64,000 nt of DNA from Stakelama sediminis (GCF_014199335.1 NZ_JACIJI010000002.1:1-64000), one strand, 5' to 3'; positions 1 to 9,953 are shown, counted from the first letter of the stretch. Notes: generated by a model not told the origin, from the letters alone. Program-made: numbers and translations.

Positions 1-160
1 GCATGACGCCCCATATCGGCAATTCCACGAAACCACCCGCAGACGATCCACTTATCGAGCGCCGATCCCTGTTCAGACCAACCCGGCCACCTCTGTTCAG
101 CATAGCCACGATACCCAGCAACAGTACCGGGTTGGCGTGTCAGGACTGGTGTACGATTGA

Positions 161-375
161 CTATCGTCTGCTGCACGGTGGCGCGGCTTCGAGGCCGTCG
201 AATACGCGACGCTCGAGTGGGGCGACTGGCTCAACCACCGCCGGCTGCTGGAACCCATCGGCAACATGCTGCCCGCCGAAGCCGAAGAATAATATTATGC
301 TGCCGTGGACAACATCGATATGGCAGCGTCACTCACTTCCAACGGCCTCCGGCAAACCCAAGGCGGTTCATACTG
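161..375 (+). mobile_element. Decayed 3' end of an IS3-family transposase (OrfB)
   Basis: Translated in frame 2, this stretch reads as the C-terminal end of an IS3-family OrfB integrase: RWRGFEAVE, then ATLEWGDWLNHRRLLEP, then NMLPAEAEE. An in-frame TAA (290-292) follows, after which the family reading resumes as YYAAVDNIDMA and SNGLRQTQGGS. A TGA at 158-160 closes the frame on the left and I see no recognisable catalytic part upstream. It is therefore a broken remnant, not an active element. No terminal inverted repeat could be identified. It sits next to the accessory locus, which is consistent with past rearrangement or transfer at this edge. Confidence 0.72.
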
Positions 376-667
376 CAAAATGCTGAAAAGCATTTCTCCA
401 ATGATTTAATGCGTTTTTGTGTCCTGCGCCGGGGAGTTTCATGGCGCAGGTCGATGAGAACGCAAAACTCCCGACTTCATCGTGACAGATGATGCCGGAC
501 AGGGGGCGTCGATCTGTTGGCTGTATGCCCCACAGGGATGCTTCAAAATTAATTTCGTGTTGCGTCAGCAGTCTGGGATTCAAAATAGCCTTTTGCCTGC
601 TGCAGCGAACAGCCGACAGTCGCCGCTCTTTTGGCGGCAGCGACTGCCAACGGTCATGATGATTGCC
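376..667. other. Non-coding stretch after the transposase remnant
   Basis: No convincing gene is seen. Short open frames here have no recognisable sequence. Two inverted repeats are visible. One is a perfect 8-bp pair at 423-430 and 443-450 with a 12-base loop. The other is an imperfect hairpin at 617-646 which, read on the minus strand, lies just after the DUF885 gene and could act as its terminator, although there is no good U run. Confidence 0.4.
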
Positions 668-2488
668 TTACTCTTCGTCGGGGTAGGGGCCGACGCCGCC
701 ATCGGCGATGAACTTGTCGATGCGGGCATTGAGGACGGGAAGCGGGACCGAGCCCATTTGCAGTACCGTGTCGTGAAAGGCGCGGATGTTGAATTTCGGA
801 CCCAAGGCTTTTTCCGCTTTGTCCCGATCCTTCAGGATCGCCATCTCGCCGAGATAATAGGACAGCGCCTGTCCCGGCCAGGAGATGTAGCGGTCCACCT
901 CGGTCTCGATCTCATGATCGGCAAGCGCGGTGTTGTCGTGCAGATATTGCTGCGCCTGTTTGCGGGTCCAGCCCATTGAATGGATGCCGGTATCGACGAC
1001 CAGACGTGCGGCACGCCACATCTGATAGCTCAGCATCCCGAACCGCTGATAGGGCGTTTTATAGATACCCATTTCGTCGCCCAGCTTCTCGCAATAGAGC
1101 GCCCAGCCTTCGCCATAGGCGGAGATATAGGTGTCCTGACGGAATTCCGGCAGGCTCTTGTTTTCTGCCGCCAGCGGCATCTGGAACGCATGGCCCGGCG
1201 CGCTTTCATGCAGGGTCAGAGCAGGAAGGGCGTAGAGCGGGCGTGAAGGCAGGTCATAGGTGTTGACCAGATAGACCCCCGGTCCGCCGCGCCCGCTGGT
1301 GTAATAAGGCGCGATATCGGCGGGAACGGGGATGATCGCGAAGCGCCTGCGCGGTAGATGGCCGAACCATTTGCCTGCGACACCGTCAAATTCCTTGGCG
1401 ATCCAGGCTGCGTCCTTGAGGAGATCCTGAGGAGTCTTGGCATAGAATTGCGGATCGGTACGCAGGAATTTCAGAAATTCGGGGAACGTGCCCTTGAACC
1501 CCGAATCCTTCATCGTCTGAAGCATTTCCGCGTGGATCTTTGCGACCTGTTCCAGCCCGATCTTGTGAATCTGTTCGGGCGTCAGATCAAGCGTGGTGAA
1601 CTCCTTGATCTTCGCCTGGTAATAGGCCTTGCCGTCGGGAAGGTCATAGGCGTGGATCGAGGGTTGCGCATGCGGGATATAGTCGGTGCGCAAAAAGGTC
1701 AGCAACGTCCTGTGCGCCGGGATCACGGAATCTTCGATCGCTTTCACGGCAGCCGCACGTAACTCCGCCTGCGTTGCGGCAGGGATGGTGTCGGGCATCT
1801 TTGTGAAAGGTTTGTAGAAGATGCTGTCCTGCGGCTTGGCGATGTCGATCACCGACGTCACGGTATCGTCACGGCCCTTCAGCGTGATCCTGGGCGGCGT
1901 GAAACCCCGGGCAAGTCCGGCGCGCATATTGGCGATCTGCTGACCGAAATAACGCGGAAACTCGTTCAACTGGTGGATATAGTTGCGATAATCCTCCTCG
2001 CTGCTGAACGTCCCGCGGGCAGTGCCGGCGAGATTGCCCCAGAAGCTGGTGTCGGAATTTACCGGACGCTGATAATCCTTGAACTTCTGCTGATTGATCA
2101 GAACCGCAATCTGCGCCTTGTAGACATCGTAATTGACCTGATTGGCAGGCGACAGTTTCGCGCGATCCATGGCATCGAGTTGCTGATCGACGCTTTCCCA
2201 GCGCGCCAGCCGCTGCTTCTGCGCCGCTTCGGACACATCGGGCAGATCGGGGCTGATATGCGCCTTGTTGCTGTCTTCGTCATCGGCGAACTGATGCTGT
2301 CGCCACTCCCATTCGGACGTGTAGAGCTTTTTGAACCGGACATCTTCCGGGCTATCTGTTCTGGTCTTGGCACATGCGCAGCTTGGTTGGTCTTGCGCCA
2401 GAGCAGGCGATGCCCCGGCGAGTGTCATGGCCATAATGACGGCTCCCATGGTTGTTGCGACGATTGTGCGTTTCAAGACTTGCCCCAT
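668..2488 (-). CDS. Secreted DUF885 zinc-peptidase-like protein
   Basis: A protein of about 606 residues with an N-terminal signal peptide (hydrophobic stretch ending ...SPALAQ). The DUF885 hallmark HESAPGHAFQ is present and resembles the HExxH zinc site of M3-like metallopeptidases. It is followed by AYGEGWALYCE, whose glutamate is the likely third ligand. The family is thought to be peptidase-like, but substrates are mostly unknown. The ATG at 2488 is preferred over the one at 2503, because at 2503 the inverted repeat at 2506-2518 would occupy the ribosome-binding site. It lies downstream of the TonB receptor and GH35 genes but has its own operator copy, so it probably has its own promoter. 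In this locus a role in trimming glycopeptides is inferred. Confidence 0.82.
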   Translation of the reverse strand: MGQVLKRTIVATTMGAVIMAMTLAGASPALAQDQPSCACAKTRTDSPEDVRFKKLYTSEWEWRQHQFADDEDSNKAHISPDLPDVSEAAQKQRLARWESVDQQLDAMDRAKLSPANQVNYDVYKAQIAVLINQQKFKDYQRPVNSDTSFWGNLAGTARGTFSSEEDYRNYIHQLNEFPRYFGQQIANMRAGLARGFTPPRITLKGRDDTVTSVIDIAKPQDSIFYKPFTKMPDTIPAATQAELRAAAVKAIEDSVIPAHRTLLTFLRTDYIPHAQPSIHAYDLPDGKAYYQAKIKEFTTLDLTPEQIHKIGLEQVAKIHAEMLQTMKDSGFKGTFPEFLKFLRTDPQFYAKTPQDLLKDAAWIAKEFDGVAGKWFGHLPRRRFAIIPVPADIAPYYTSGRGGPGVYLVNTYDLPSRPLYALPALTLHESAPGHAFQMPLAAENKSLPEFRQDTYISAYGEGWALYCEKLGDEMGIYKTPYQRFGMLSYQMWRAARLVVDTGIHSMGWTRKQAQQYLHDNTALADHEIETEVDRYISWPGQALSYYLGEMAILKDRDKAEKALGPKFNIRAFHDTVLQMGSVPLPVLNARIDKFIADGGVGPYPDEE

Positions 2489-2505
2489 TTCTTGCGACCC
2501 CATCC

Positions 2506-2518
2506 GTATATCGTATAA
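2506..2518. promoter_or_regulatory. Operator copy 1, GTATA-TCG-TATAA, before DUF885 gene
   Basis: Inverted repeat GTATA-N3-TATAA, one base off a perfect GTATA-N3-TATAC. It lies 17 bases upstream of the preferred start of the DUF885 gene (2488, minus strand). It belongs to the eight-member set in this locus and is a putative site for the GntR/FCD regulator encoded at 17474-18127. Confidence 0.6.
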
Positions 2519-2560
2519 CCGACGACATCAACCCGGTGCGCGGTTTGGCTCTGCCGTCGT

Positions 2561-4177
2561 TCAATAGGCACCGACTTTGACACGGATGAGCCGGGATTCC
2601 TTGTGGAAATTGATTCCGTAATCGACTTCATCGCCGTTCAGCCAGCGATCGGCCTGCCATGCCCCGTCGTGATAGCCGCCTTCTTCGACGCGCAATAGCT
2701 GGCCGTGTTTCCTGTCCTTTGCGGTTCGTTGAAAAGAGACGCGGACATCGGTTCCGCTGACCAGAAAATGCTGTGCATCGGTTCGGATCACGAAGGCACG
2801 GCCGTCCATGTCGGGGGAGTTTGGAATGATGGCCGGCGTAGTGCCCCAGGCGGGTGGTCCGAACTCCAGCGTTACTTTCCAGTCGCCGAAATCGAGCGTC
2901 TGGCGCGGCTGGCCGGGGGTTTCCACCGCCGCCTGCAATCGCTTCTGCGCCAGGGCTTCGGCGATCCGGGTGTCGATGGAACCTAGCAACTTGTAATTGC
3001 GGGCATGGGCGGCGATCGTTTCGGTTTGGGTTTTCGAAGGCGGATTGTCGATGCCGAAGATCGAAAAGCCGATGCCGCCATGTGCCAGAATATAATAGAG
3101 TAATTTCGCGGTTTTGGGGTCGAACCCGGTTTCCGATATCCATGCCGGATTGTCGGGCCGGTCATATTGTCCCACGACCTTGCGGAATTCGGCTTCGTCG
3201 GTGGTGTAGAGGTCGGTGCCGACGAAATCGATTGCCGGGCTGACCGACCGCCAGACGTCAAAGACATTATAGGTCGCACCGCCGCTGGGATAATCCATGC
3301 CGGGATATTTCTTGTCCTTGTAGCGCAGCCAGCAATTCACATACATCGGCAGCGGATAGACGCGCTTTCCGGCCTCGGCGACGGCATTGATATAGCGTGC
3401 GGTGGCCCAGGCGTTGAACATTTCCTCGGCATTCGGTCCGAATACTTCTCGCCAGGTGCCGGGAGCGTGTTTGACGCGCCGAAGTACGGCATCCGGCACC
3501 TGTCCGTCGAACGCAGCGTCGGCCGCCGGATCATGGTCGCGCACGGTACCGAAAGTGCCGGGCTCGTTTTCCACCTGAACCAGAATGACCGTATGGCGGG
3601 TGCCGTCGACTTTCCTGAGATGCGCCATCAGGGCGGCAAAGGCGGTGCTGTCGGCACGAAGATTGGCGGGGGCGAAGGTCGAAAGGTCGTCCATCGGCTT
3701 GCCATGCGCATTGCGTTGGCGGCGATAGGTCGCGGGATCGGTTTTGATCCATTCGGGCGCATATTGCATCTGCCCGTTCTTCCATGTGCCGAACCAGAGC
3801 AGGACGAGTCGCTTGTCGGTGGCGCGTGCCTTGGCGATCAGGGCGTCGATATTGGTGGTGTCGAACTTTCCCGGCCGGGGTTCGAACTGTTCCCAGTAGA
3901 TCGGCGCTTCGACGGTATTTGCGTGCAGCGCTTCGACCGCCTGCCAGGCATCGTCGAGCCGTTTCGGCCAGGCGCTCGAATTGTGGAGCTGTGCTGCAAG
4001 GATGAAATAAGGCTTGCCGTCGACCATCAGCGAAAAGCGGCCATTATCCTGCCGGACGAAGCGCGGCATCGTGGCGGCACTGGCCGGGGCGGTGGCGGGG
4101 TGCGCCGATAGTATCGCGGATGGATGCGCGCTCAGGAACAGGCCGCAGGCCAGCGCTGCAATTGATGGTCTTTTCAT
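2561..4177 (-). CDS. GH35-like beta-galactosidase (DUF5597-type), secreted
   Basis: A protein of 538 residues with a signal peptide over the first ~25 residues, then a clan GH-A TIM barrel. The acid/base motif QVENEPG gives E205 and the probable nucleophile lies in WISETGF (E349). The early motif APIYWEQFEP is typical of GH35/GH42-like enzymes. The C-terminal part resembles the DUF5597 extension. The start at 4177 has GGAGG about 8 bases upstream; the longer open frame to 4225 does not begin with a signal peptide. It follows the TonB receptor gene by about 90 bases on the same strand, so co-transcription is likely. A role in removing beta-galactose from arabinogalactan side chains is inferred from the neighbours; the linkage is unknown. 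Confidence 0.82.
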   Translation of the reverse strand: MKRPSIAALACGLFLSAHPSAILSAHPATAPASAATMPRFVRQDNGRFSLMVDGKPYFILAAQLHNSSAWPKRLDDAWQAVEALHANTVEAPIYWEQFEPRPGKFDTTNIDALIAKARATDKRLVLLWFGTWKNGQMQYAPEWIKTDPATYRRQRNAHGKPMDDLSTFAPANLRADSTAFAALMAHLRKVDGTRHTVILVQVENEPGTFGTVRDHDPAADAAFDGQVPDAVLRRVKHAPGTWREVFGPNAEEMFNAWATARYINAVAEAGKRVYPLPMYVNCWLRYKDKKYPGMDYPSGGATYNVFDVWRSVSPAIDFVGTDLYTTDEAEFRKVVGQYDRPDNPAWISETGFDPKTAKLLYYILAHGGIGFSIFGIDNPPSKTQTETIAAHARNYKLLGSIDTRIAEALAQKRLQAAVETPGQPRQTLDFGDWKVTLEFGPPAWGTTPAIIPNSPDMDGRAFVIRTDAQHFLVSGTDVRVSFQRTAKDRKHGQLLRVEEGGYHDGAWQADRWLNGDEVDYGINFHKESRLIRVKVGAY

Positions 4178-4268
4178 GGCAAGCCTCCATGCATTTCGGG
4201 CGCTGGAAAAAAGAAGGGGCCGCACAATTGGCGGCCCCCAGTATATCGGCAGGATACCGATGCGCCTC

Positions 4269-7268
4269 TTAGAAATCGGCGGTCAGGCTGACGAAGATCT
4301 TGCGACCCAGCGGATCATACACGCCCGGGAAGGTGTTGCCGTTGCCGAAGGATGACAGCACCGCCGTATACAGGGCGGGCGGATCCTTATCGAAGATATT
4401 GTTGATGCCTGCACGCAGCGTGAAGTGTTTCATCACGTTCACGGTCCCGGCCAGATCGAAGTAGCTATATGCCTTGATCCTTGCGCCGTAGACGAAGGTG
4501 GTGCCGGAAAGGAACGGGTTGCTCTGATTGTTGGTCAGGTCGACCGGGCCCTTATACCGCCAGTTGAGCGAAAGCGTTGCATGCGACCACGGCATTTCCC
4601 AAGTCGTGCGCAGGCTGTGTCGCCAGTGCGGGCTGGGCTGCCCACAGGTGGGACCATACAGGCCCGCGCAGTCATAGGTGCCGAGGCCCGGCAGCGGTTC
4701 CGTAATCTGATGGGCCAGATAGGTGCCGACCAGGCTGAAATTCAGCTTGCCCGCATTGCTCATCCCCAGACCAGAGAGATCGAAGGTGTAATTGCCGTTG
4801 AAATCGATCCCGTCGGTTTTGAGATAGCCGGTATTCTGCGTCGTTCCGACGACATAACCGTCGGTACCGAACAGAACGCCCGAATTCGGATCGCGATGGA
4901 AGAGGTCGCAGAAGAAGGGGTTGCCCGACTGAATGCACTGGCTGATCGTCAGGGCCGCATCGATCGAGCTGATATAGTCCTTCACCTTGATGCTGTAATA
5001 GTCGACCGACAGCGACAATGACGGCGCAAAGCTGGGCGTGAATACCGCACCGATCGTATAGGTGTCGGCCTTTTCAGGCTTAACGTCCGGGTTGCCGCCA
5101 TATTGGCTGACGCAGACATCGGCGGGACATTGCGGGATGCTGCCATATTGCGCCGCCGTAACGCCGCTCGCTTCGCAGGCCGACAGGCTTGCTACAGGGT
5201 CGCTTCCTGCACAGGGGTCGTCGGCGCTGACATTGCCGAGCCCTTGCGTGCCGAACAGTTCGCTGATGTTGGGTGAACGTACCGCCCGGTTGTAACTGGC
5301 GCGGAAACGAATGTCGCGGACCGGCGCATAGGCGATTTCCGCCTTGTAGGTCGAAGTTTTATACTCCGACTGCTGATCGCCCACTCCTTTGTTGGTATAG
5401 CGCGAATAGCGGAAACCACCGTCGATGCCCAGCCGATAGGCGAAGGGCATATCCTGAATGATGGGCAGGTCGAGTTCGGTGAAGACCTCGGTCACGTTGA
5501 TCGTGCCGTGCGCGTCGCTGGTGCCCTTTGACTGGGCAACGGTATCGGCCTGAAAGTCCAGATACTCGTCACGATGTTCCGCACCGACCGCAAAAGCCAG
5601 ACCCTGCGTCGCCCAGGGGCTGACGACGCCATAGCTGGTCAGGTCGCCGTTCACCGTGCTGTTGAGTACCAGTTCACGGTTCACGCCGTGCGTGTAGCTC
5701 GGGACATAGAGATAGCTATACCCGGCATCGGAAATGGTGCCGTATCCGAATACGTCGACGGGTACGCAGTTCGGGTCGGTGCCGCTGATCACTGCTTCAC
5801 AAGTCGGCGTGCCGTCGACATTGACGACCTGAAGGCCATTGGCGGCATTATTCTGGTCGATGTCGTTCTTGTAGCTTTCATCGAAGATCACAGCGGACCG
5901 AAGCGCGCTGAAATCATAGGTGAAGCCCGGCGCGATCTCGCCCTTAAGGCCGACGGTGAAGCGATAGTCGGTATGGCGCAGATCGTCACGGCGCGGCGCG
6001 CTGCCCGGCGAAGTCGGACGATAGCCGATAAACACGTTTTCGGTCTGCGATGTGCCGGCAGAACTTCCGCACAGAAGATTCGCCTGCTGCGCGCTCATCA
6101 GCGGATTGTCGCAGTTGATGGTGAAGGTCGTGCCCTGCCATATCGCCGAAGGCGCCACCTGCGACCAGGTGTGATCGTCCATGAACATGAAGCTGCCGTA
6201 CAGCGTGAACATGTCGGACAGATCGTAATGCGCGAACGCGCCTGCCGTGTAGCGGTTATCCGACCGCTGGAAATAGTTGGTCGGCGCATAGTTATAGGCG
6301 AAGGAACTGTCATACGGCACCCAGGTCTTGCTGCCGTCCTTCATATTGTTGAGAGTCATGCCCTTGTTCGGGCCGGTCAGCAGCGTGAACAGACCATATT
6401 GGTTGTTGCTCGACCCGCCGCAGGACAGTGTGCTGTTGGCGGCATCGCCTGGGTTCAGTGCGCAGGCGGACACGTCGCGTGACGATTCCAGGATGGGATT
6501 GGAATGTCGATTGCCCATGAAGAACGTTACGTTGCCGCGATCGTCGGCAAAATTGGTGCCGATCGCTGCGCCGATTTCATAGGTGCCGCCGTCTGCCACA
6601 CTTTTCGGAGCATTATCGTATCCGCTGCTCGAAATGAGGTTGCGTAAGGACGTGTCGCTATTGTTGTGCTGAAAGAAGCTGTAGGTGCTGTTGACCCGGA
6701 CGCCGTTCAGGTCGTCTTTCAGAACGAAGTTGACCACGCCCGAAACGGCATCGGCACCGTACACTGCCGAAGCGCCGCCGGTCAGAACATCCACACGGTC
6801 GACGAGAAAGGTCGGGACGAAGTTCAGGTCGACCGCCTGTGTCGGCAGCAGGCGCTTGCCGTTCAGGAGAATAAGAACGCGGTTCGATCCCAGATCGCGC
6901 AGATTGATGTTGGCGGTGCCGTCGGAACCGTTCGATACGTTGCTGTTCGCATCCGGCGTGAATTGCGGTAACTGATTGAGGGTATCTTCGACCGCGGTCG
7001 ATCCCTGATATTTGAATTCTTTGCTGTCGACAGCCGTGATCGGGCTGCTGCTTTCCAGATTGGGACGCCGGATCAGCGATCCGGTAACGACAATGTCCTG
7101 CGCCGCTGTGTCTGTAGTGGTGTCACTGGCGGTGGCTGTCCCCACGACGGGCGTCGCGGACGAATCGGTTTGTTGGGCAAAGGCCGGAGCGGCCGATAGT
7201 GCGGTGGTAACCAGCGCTAGTCCGGCGCTCGCAAGCAACCTTCCGCGACTGTGGAGAATCCCCTTCAT
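4269..7268 (-). CDS. TonB-dependent outer-membrane receptor (large)
   Basis: A protein of 999 residues with a signal peptide (ends ...APAFAQQ), then DIVVTGSLIRRP, typical of the start of the plug in sphingomonad receptors. The plug domain contains NINLRDLGSNRVLILLNGKR and DVLTGGASAVYGADAVSGVVN, and a long beta-barrel ends in an aromatic-terminal strand (VSLTADF). Such receptors import large substrates across the outer membrane using TonB. It is the first gene of a minus-strand group with the GH35 enzyme and is divergent from GH127; the shared 288-bp gap holds two operator copies. Import of glycopeptide or arabino-oligosaccharide fragments is inferred, not shown. Confidence 0.95.
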   Translation of the reverse strand: MKGILHSRGRLLASAGLALVTTALSAAPAFAQQTDSSATPVVGTATASDTTTDTAAQDIVVTGSLIRRPNLESSSPITAVDSKEFKYQGSTAVEDTLNQLPQFTPDANSNVSNGSDGTANINLRDLGSNRVLILLNGKRLLPTQAVDLNFVPTFLVDRVDVLTGGASAVYGADAVSGVVNFVLKDDLNGVRVNSTYSFFQHNNSDTSLRNLISSSGYDNAPKSVADGGTYEIGAAIGTNFADDRGNVTFFMGNRHSNPILESSRDVSACALNPGDAANSTLSCGGSSNNQYGLFTLLTGPNKGMTLNNMKDGSKTWVPYDSSFAYNYAPTNYFQRSDNRYTAGAFAHYDLSDMFTLYGSFMFMDDHTWSQVAPSAIWQGTTFTINCDNPLMSAQQANLLCGSSAGTSQTENVFIGYRPTSPGSAPRRDDLRHTDYRFTVGLKGEIAPGFTYDFSALRSAVIFDESYKNDIDQNNAANGLQVVNVDGTPTCEAVISGTDPNCVPVDVFGYGTISDAGYSYLYVPSYTHGVNRELVLNSTVNGDLTSYGVVSPWATQGLAFAVGAEHRDEYLDFQADTVAQSKGTSDAHGTINVTEVFTELDLPIIQDMPFAYRLGIDGGFRYSRYTNKGVGDQQSEYKTSTYKAEIAYAPVRDIRFRASYNRAVRSPNISELFGTQGLGNVSADDPCAGSDPVASLSACEASGVTAAQYGSIPQCPADVCVSQYGGNPDVKPEKADTYTIGAVFTPSFAPSLSLSVDYYSIKVKDYISSIDAALTISQCIQSGNPFFCDLFHRDPNSGVLFGTDGYVVGTTQNTGYLKTDGIDFNGNYTFDLSGLGMSNAGKLNFSLVGTYLAHQITEPLPGLGTYDCAGLYGPTCGQPSPHWRHSLRTTWEMPWSHATLSLNWRYKGPVDLTNNQSNPFLSGTTFVYGARIKAYSYFDLAGTVNVMKHFTLRAGINNIFDKDPPALYTAVLSSFGNGNTFPGVYDPLGRKIFVSLTADF

Positions 7269-7341
7269 CTGATGTCCCCCTTGATCCTGCTGTTTGGTGA
7301 CGTGGTAAGAAAAACATGCTTCGAACAGATTATCAAATATT

Positions 7342-7354
7342 TTATACGATATTC
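7342..7354. promoter_or_regulatory. Operator copy 2, TTATA-CGA-TATTC, before TonB receptor
   Basis: The most degenerate copy of the GTATA-N3-TATAC repeat, with one mismatch in the first half-site and one in the second. It lies 73 bases upstream of the TonB receptor start (7268, minus strand), in the gap shared with the divergent GH127 gene. Confidence 0.45.
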
Positions 7355-7510
7355 AGATGATATTTTTTACATAAATGTTTCCAGCGGGTTACGAGTTCGG
7401 TCATGGACAAAAATCAGACAAAAGGAAGCCTGTGACTGTTTTTTGTGGCAGGATGGACACAGCGAATCGGCTGTATCAGAGGCGGTAAGCAAGCCATTTG
7501 CCTGTGATAC

Positions 7511-7523
7511 GTATACCGTATAA
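7511..7523. promoter_or_regulatory. Operator copy 3, GTATA-CCG-TATAA, before GH127
   Basis: Inverted repeat whose right half forms TATAAT, a consensus-like -10 element reading towards GH127. There are 33 bases between the repeat and the ATG at 7557. Binding here would block or modulate the promoter directly. Confidence 0.62.
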
Positions 7524-7556
7524 TGATATGTCCGTTACTAGGATGGAGATGCGGAA

Positions 7557-9953
7557 ATGAGTTTGGCGATGCGGCTTGACCGACGGCGATTGCTGGCTGG
7601 AGCGGGAATGCTTGCGGTCAGTGCCGGTTTTCCCGAAATGGCGGCGAAAGCGGCTGAAGCCCGGATTCTGCCCGGCGCCGCTGCGGCGCTGCCGATGGAT
7701 ACTGTACGGTTGCGGCCGTCGGCCTATCTGGATGCGGTAAACGCCAATCGCACCTATCTGATGCGGCTGGAACCGGATCGCCTGCTCCATAATTATCGGC
7801 GCTTCGCCGGGCTGAAACCCAAGGGCGCATTATATGGCGGCTGGGAAAGCGAAACGATCGCGGGGGAGGCGCTGGGCCATTATCTTAGCGCGCTGGCGCT
7901 TCTCCATGCGCAAACCGGCGATACGGAAGCAGTGACCCGCATCGACTATATCCTGGCTCAGATGGACGAAGTGCAGCAGGCGCAGGGCGACGGTTATGTT
8001 GCAGGCTTTATGCGCAAGCGTAAGGACGGGACGATTGTCGACGGGAAGGAGATCTTTCCCGAGATCATGGCGGGCGAGATCCGCTCCACGGGTTTCGACC
8101 TCAACGGTGCGTGGTCGCCATTTTATAACCTGCACAAGGTCTTTGCCGGTCTCCTCGACGTGCATAAGCATGTCGGGCGCAAGCAGGCGCTGGAGATTGC
8201 GGTCAAATTCGGGGCCTATATCGACCATGTGACCGGTGGCCTGACGCCCGCGCAGATGCAGGAGGTGCTGGCGTGCGAGTTCGGCGGGATCAACGAAAGC
8301 TTCGCCGACATGTATGCGCGTACCGGCGACCCGCGCTGGAAGCGGCTGTCGGAACGGTTCTATCACAAGGCAGTGCTCGACCCGCTGACCGCGCGCAAGG
8401 ATATCCTGCCCAATCTGCATTCGAACACGCAGATCCCGAAGGTCATCGGGGTCGCCCGCTATCATGAGGCAACCGGCGATGCGCGCGCGGGCATCGCACC
8501 GCGCTTCTTCTGGGACACGGTGGTCCACCATCACAGTTTCGTGATCGGCGGTAACGGCGACCGCGAATATTTCTTCGAACCCGATGCGATCGCGCAGCAC
8601 ATCACCGAACAGACCTGTGAGGGCTGTTCAAGCTACAATATGCTGAAGCTCAGCCGCCATATCTTTGCCTGGCAGCCCGATGGCGCGGTGTTCGACTATT
8701 ATGAGCGCACGCACCTCAACCACATCCTCGCCCAGCAGAATCCGGCGACGAGCATGTTCACCTATATGACGCCGATGATGTCGGGAACGAAGCGAGACTG
8801 GTCGTCGCCGTTCAATGATTTCTGGTGCTGCGTCTGTACCGGCATGGAAAGCCATTCCAAACATGGCGATTCAATCTTCTGGGAAGGGAAGGGGGGCGAT
8901 ACCTTCTTCGTGAACCTGTTTATTCCCGCAACCGCGCACTGGCGTGCACAGGACGCCGATTTCACACTCGACACCCGCTATCCCTATGACGGTGCGGTGA
9001 GCCTGACCGCCAGCAGGATCGGCAGTCGTAAACCCTTTGCGATAGCATTGCGCATTCCTGCCTGGGCACCGCAAACGAAGGTGCTGGTGAACGGCAAGCC
9101 TGCATCGATGTTGCGTAACAAGGGCTATGCGGTCATCCGTCGCAGCTGGCGGACGGGTGATGTCGTGACGATGGATATTCCGCTCGATCTGCGGCTGGAG
9201 CCGACACAGGGCAATGACGAGGTGATTGCCGCATTGCGCGGGCCGATGGTGCTGGCGGCCGATCTCGGCCCCGCGGACAAGGATTGGGAAGGGGACGCTC
9301 CGGCTCTGGTCGGCAGCGATCTGACCGGCGCGTTTCAGTCCGTTTCGACCGCAGAGGTCAGTTATCGGACGCAGGGCATCGGGCGCCCGGCGGACATGAC
9401 GTTTACGCCCTTTTACGGCCATTATGAGCGACGCAGCGCGGTCTATTTCCGTCGCTTCACCGATGCGGGCTGGGCAAAGGCGCAAATCGCCTATCGTGCG
9501 GAGCAGGAGCGGTTACGCGACCTTGCCGCCCGCTCGGTCGATGTCATGCATCTGGGCGAGATGCAGGCCGAACGCGACCATAAGCTACAGGCCGATATTT
9601 CCTATCCGGTCGTGTATCGCGGGCGGAACGGACGCGATGCGCGCAGCGGCGGCTATTTCGAGTTCACGATGAAGGTGCGACCCGGTCCGCTGGTGTTGGA
9701 AGCGACCTATTGGGGCGGCGAGCGCAAGCGTAAATTCCATATCCTGATCGACGGTACGCCGATCGCGACCCAGACGCTGGAAGCCGACAAACCCGGCGAA
9801 TTCTTCGATGTCGATTATCCGATTCCGGAGAAACTGACCAGGGGCAAGCAGTCGGTGCAGGTCAAATTCGTGCCCGAACCCGACAAGACGGCGGGGCCGG
9901 TCTTCGGCGTGCGTATCTTCACGCCGAAGAAGCCGGACGATCGTCAGGTATAG
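7557..9953 (+). CDS. GH127 family beta-L-arabinofuranosidase
   Basis: A protein of 798 residues with a DRRRLL-type N-terminal signal (Tat-like), then the (alpha/alpha)6 GH127 (old DUF1680) domain and a C-terminal beta region. The zinc/thiolate site is visible: E355-G-C357 in CEGCSSYNMLKL, and C424-C425 in FWCCVCTGMES. In the family these cysteines and glutamate bind zinc, and one cysteine of the CC pair is the nucleophile. Characterised members release L-arabinose from beta-L-arabinofuranosides, notably Araf-beta1,2-Araf attached to hydroxyproline in extensins. It is divergent from the TonB receptor and preceded by an operator overlapping a TATAAT box. Together with the hydroxyproline genes downstream this is the key clue to the locus substrate. 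The exact linkage cut is inferred. Confidence 0.9.
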   Translation: MSLAMRLDRRRLLAGAGMLAVSAGFPEMAAKAAEARILPGAAAALPMDTVRLRPSAYLDAVNANRTYLMRLEPDRLLHNYRRFAGLKPKGALYGGWESETIAGEALGHYLSALALLHAQTGDTEAVTRIDYILAQMDEVQQAQGDGYVAGFMRKRKDGTIVDGKEIFPEIMAGEIRSTGFDLNGAWSPFYNLHKVFAGLLDVHKHVGRKQALEIAVKFGAYIDHVTGGLTPAQMQEVLACEFGGINESFADMYARTGDPRWKRLSERFYHKAVLDPLTARKDILPNLHSNTQIPKVIGVARYHEATGDARAGIAPRFFWDTVVHHHSFVIGGNGDREYFFEPDAIAQHITEQTCEGCSSYNMLKLSRHIFAWQPDGAVFDYYERTHLNHILAQQNPATSMFTYMTPMMSGTKRDWSSPFNDFWCCVCTGMESHSKHGDSIFWEGKGGDTFFVNLFIPATAHWRAQDADFTLDTRYPYDGAVSLTASRIGSRKPFAIALRIPAWAPQTKVLVNGKPASMLRNKGYAVIRRSWRTGDVVTMDIPLDLRLEPTQGNDEVIAALRGPMVLAADLGPADKDWEGDAPALVGSDLTGAFQSVSTAEVSYRTQGIGRPADMTFTPFYGHYERRSAVYFRRFTDAGWAKAQIAYRAEQERLRDLAARSVDVMHLGEMQAERDHKLQADISYPVVYRGRNGRDARSGGYFEFTMKVRPGPLVLEATYWGGERKRKFHILIDGTPIATQTLEADKPGEFFDVDYPIPEKLTRGKQSVQVKFVPEPDKTAGPVFGVRIFTPKKPDDRQV

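Noticed and set aside
4242..4259. GTATA-TCG followed by GCAGG between the TonB receptor and GH35 genes
   Set aside because: Only the left half of the operator is present; no right half-site within the expected spacing.
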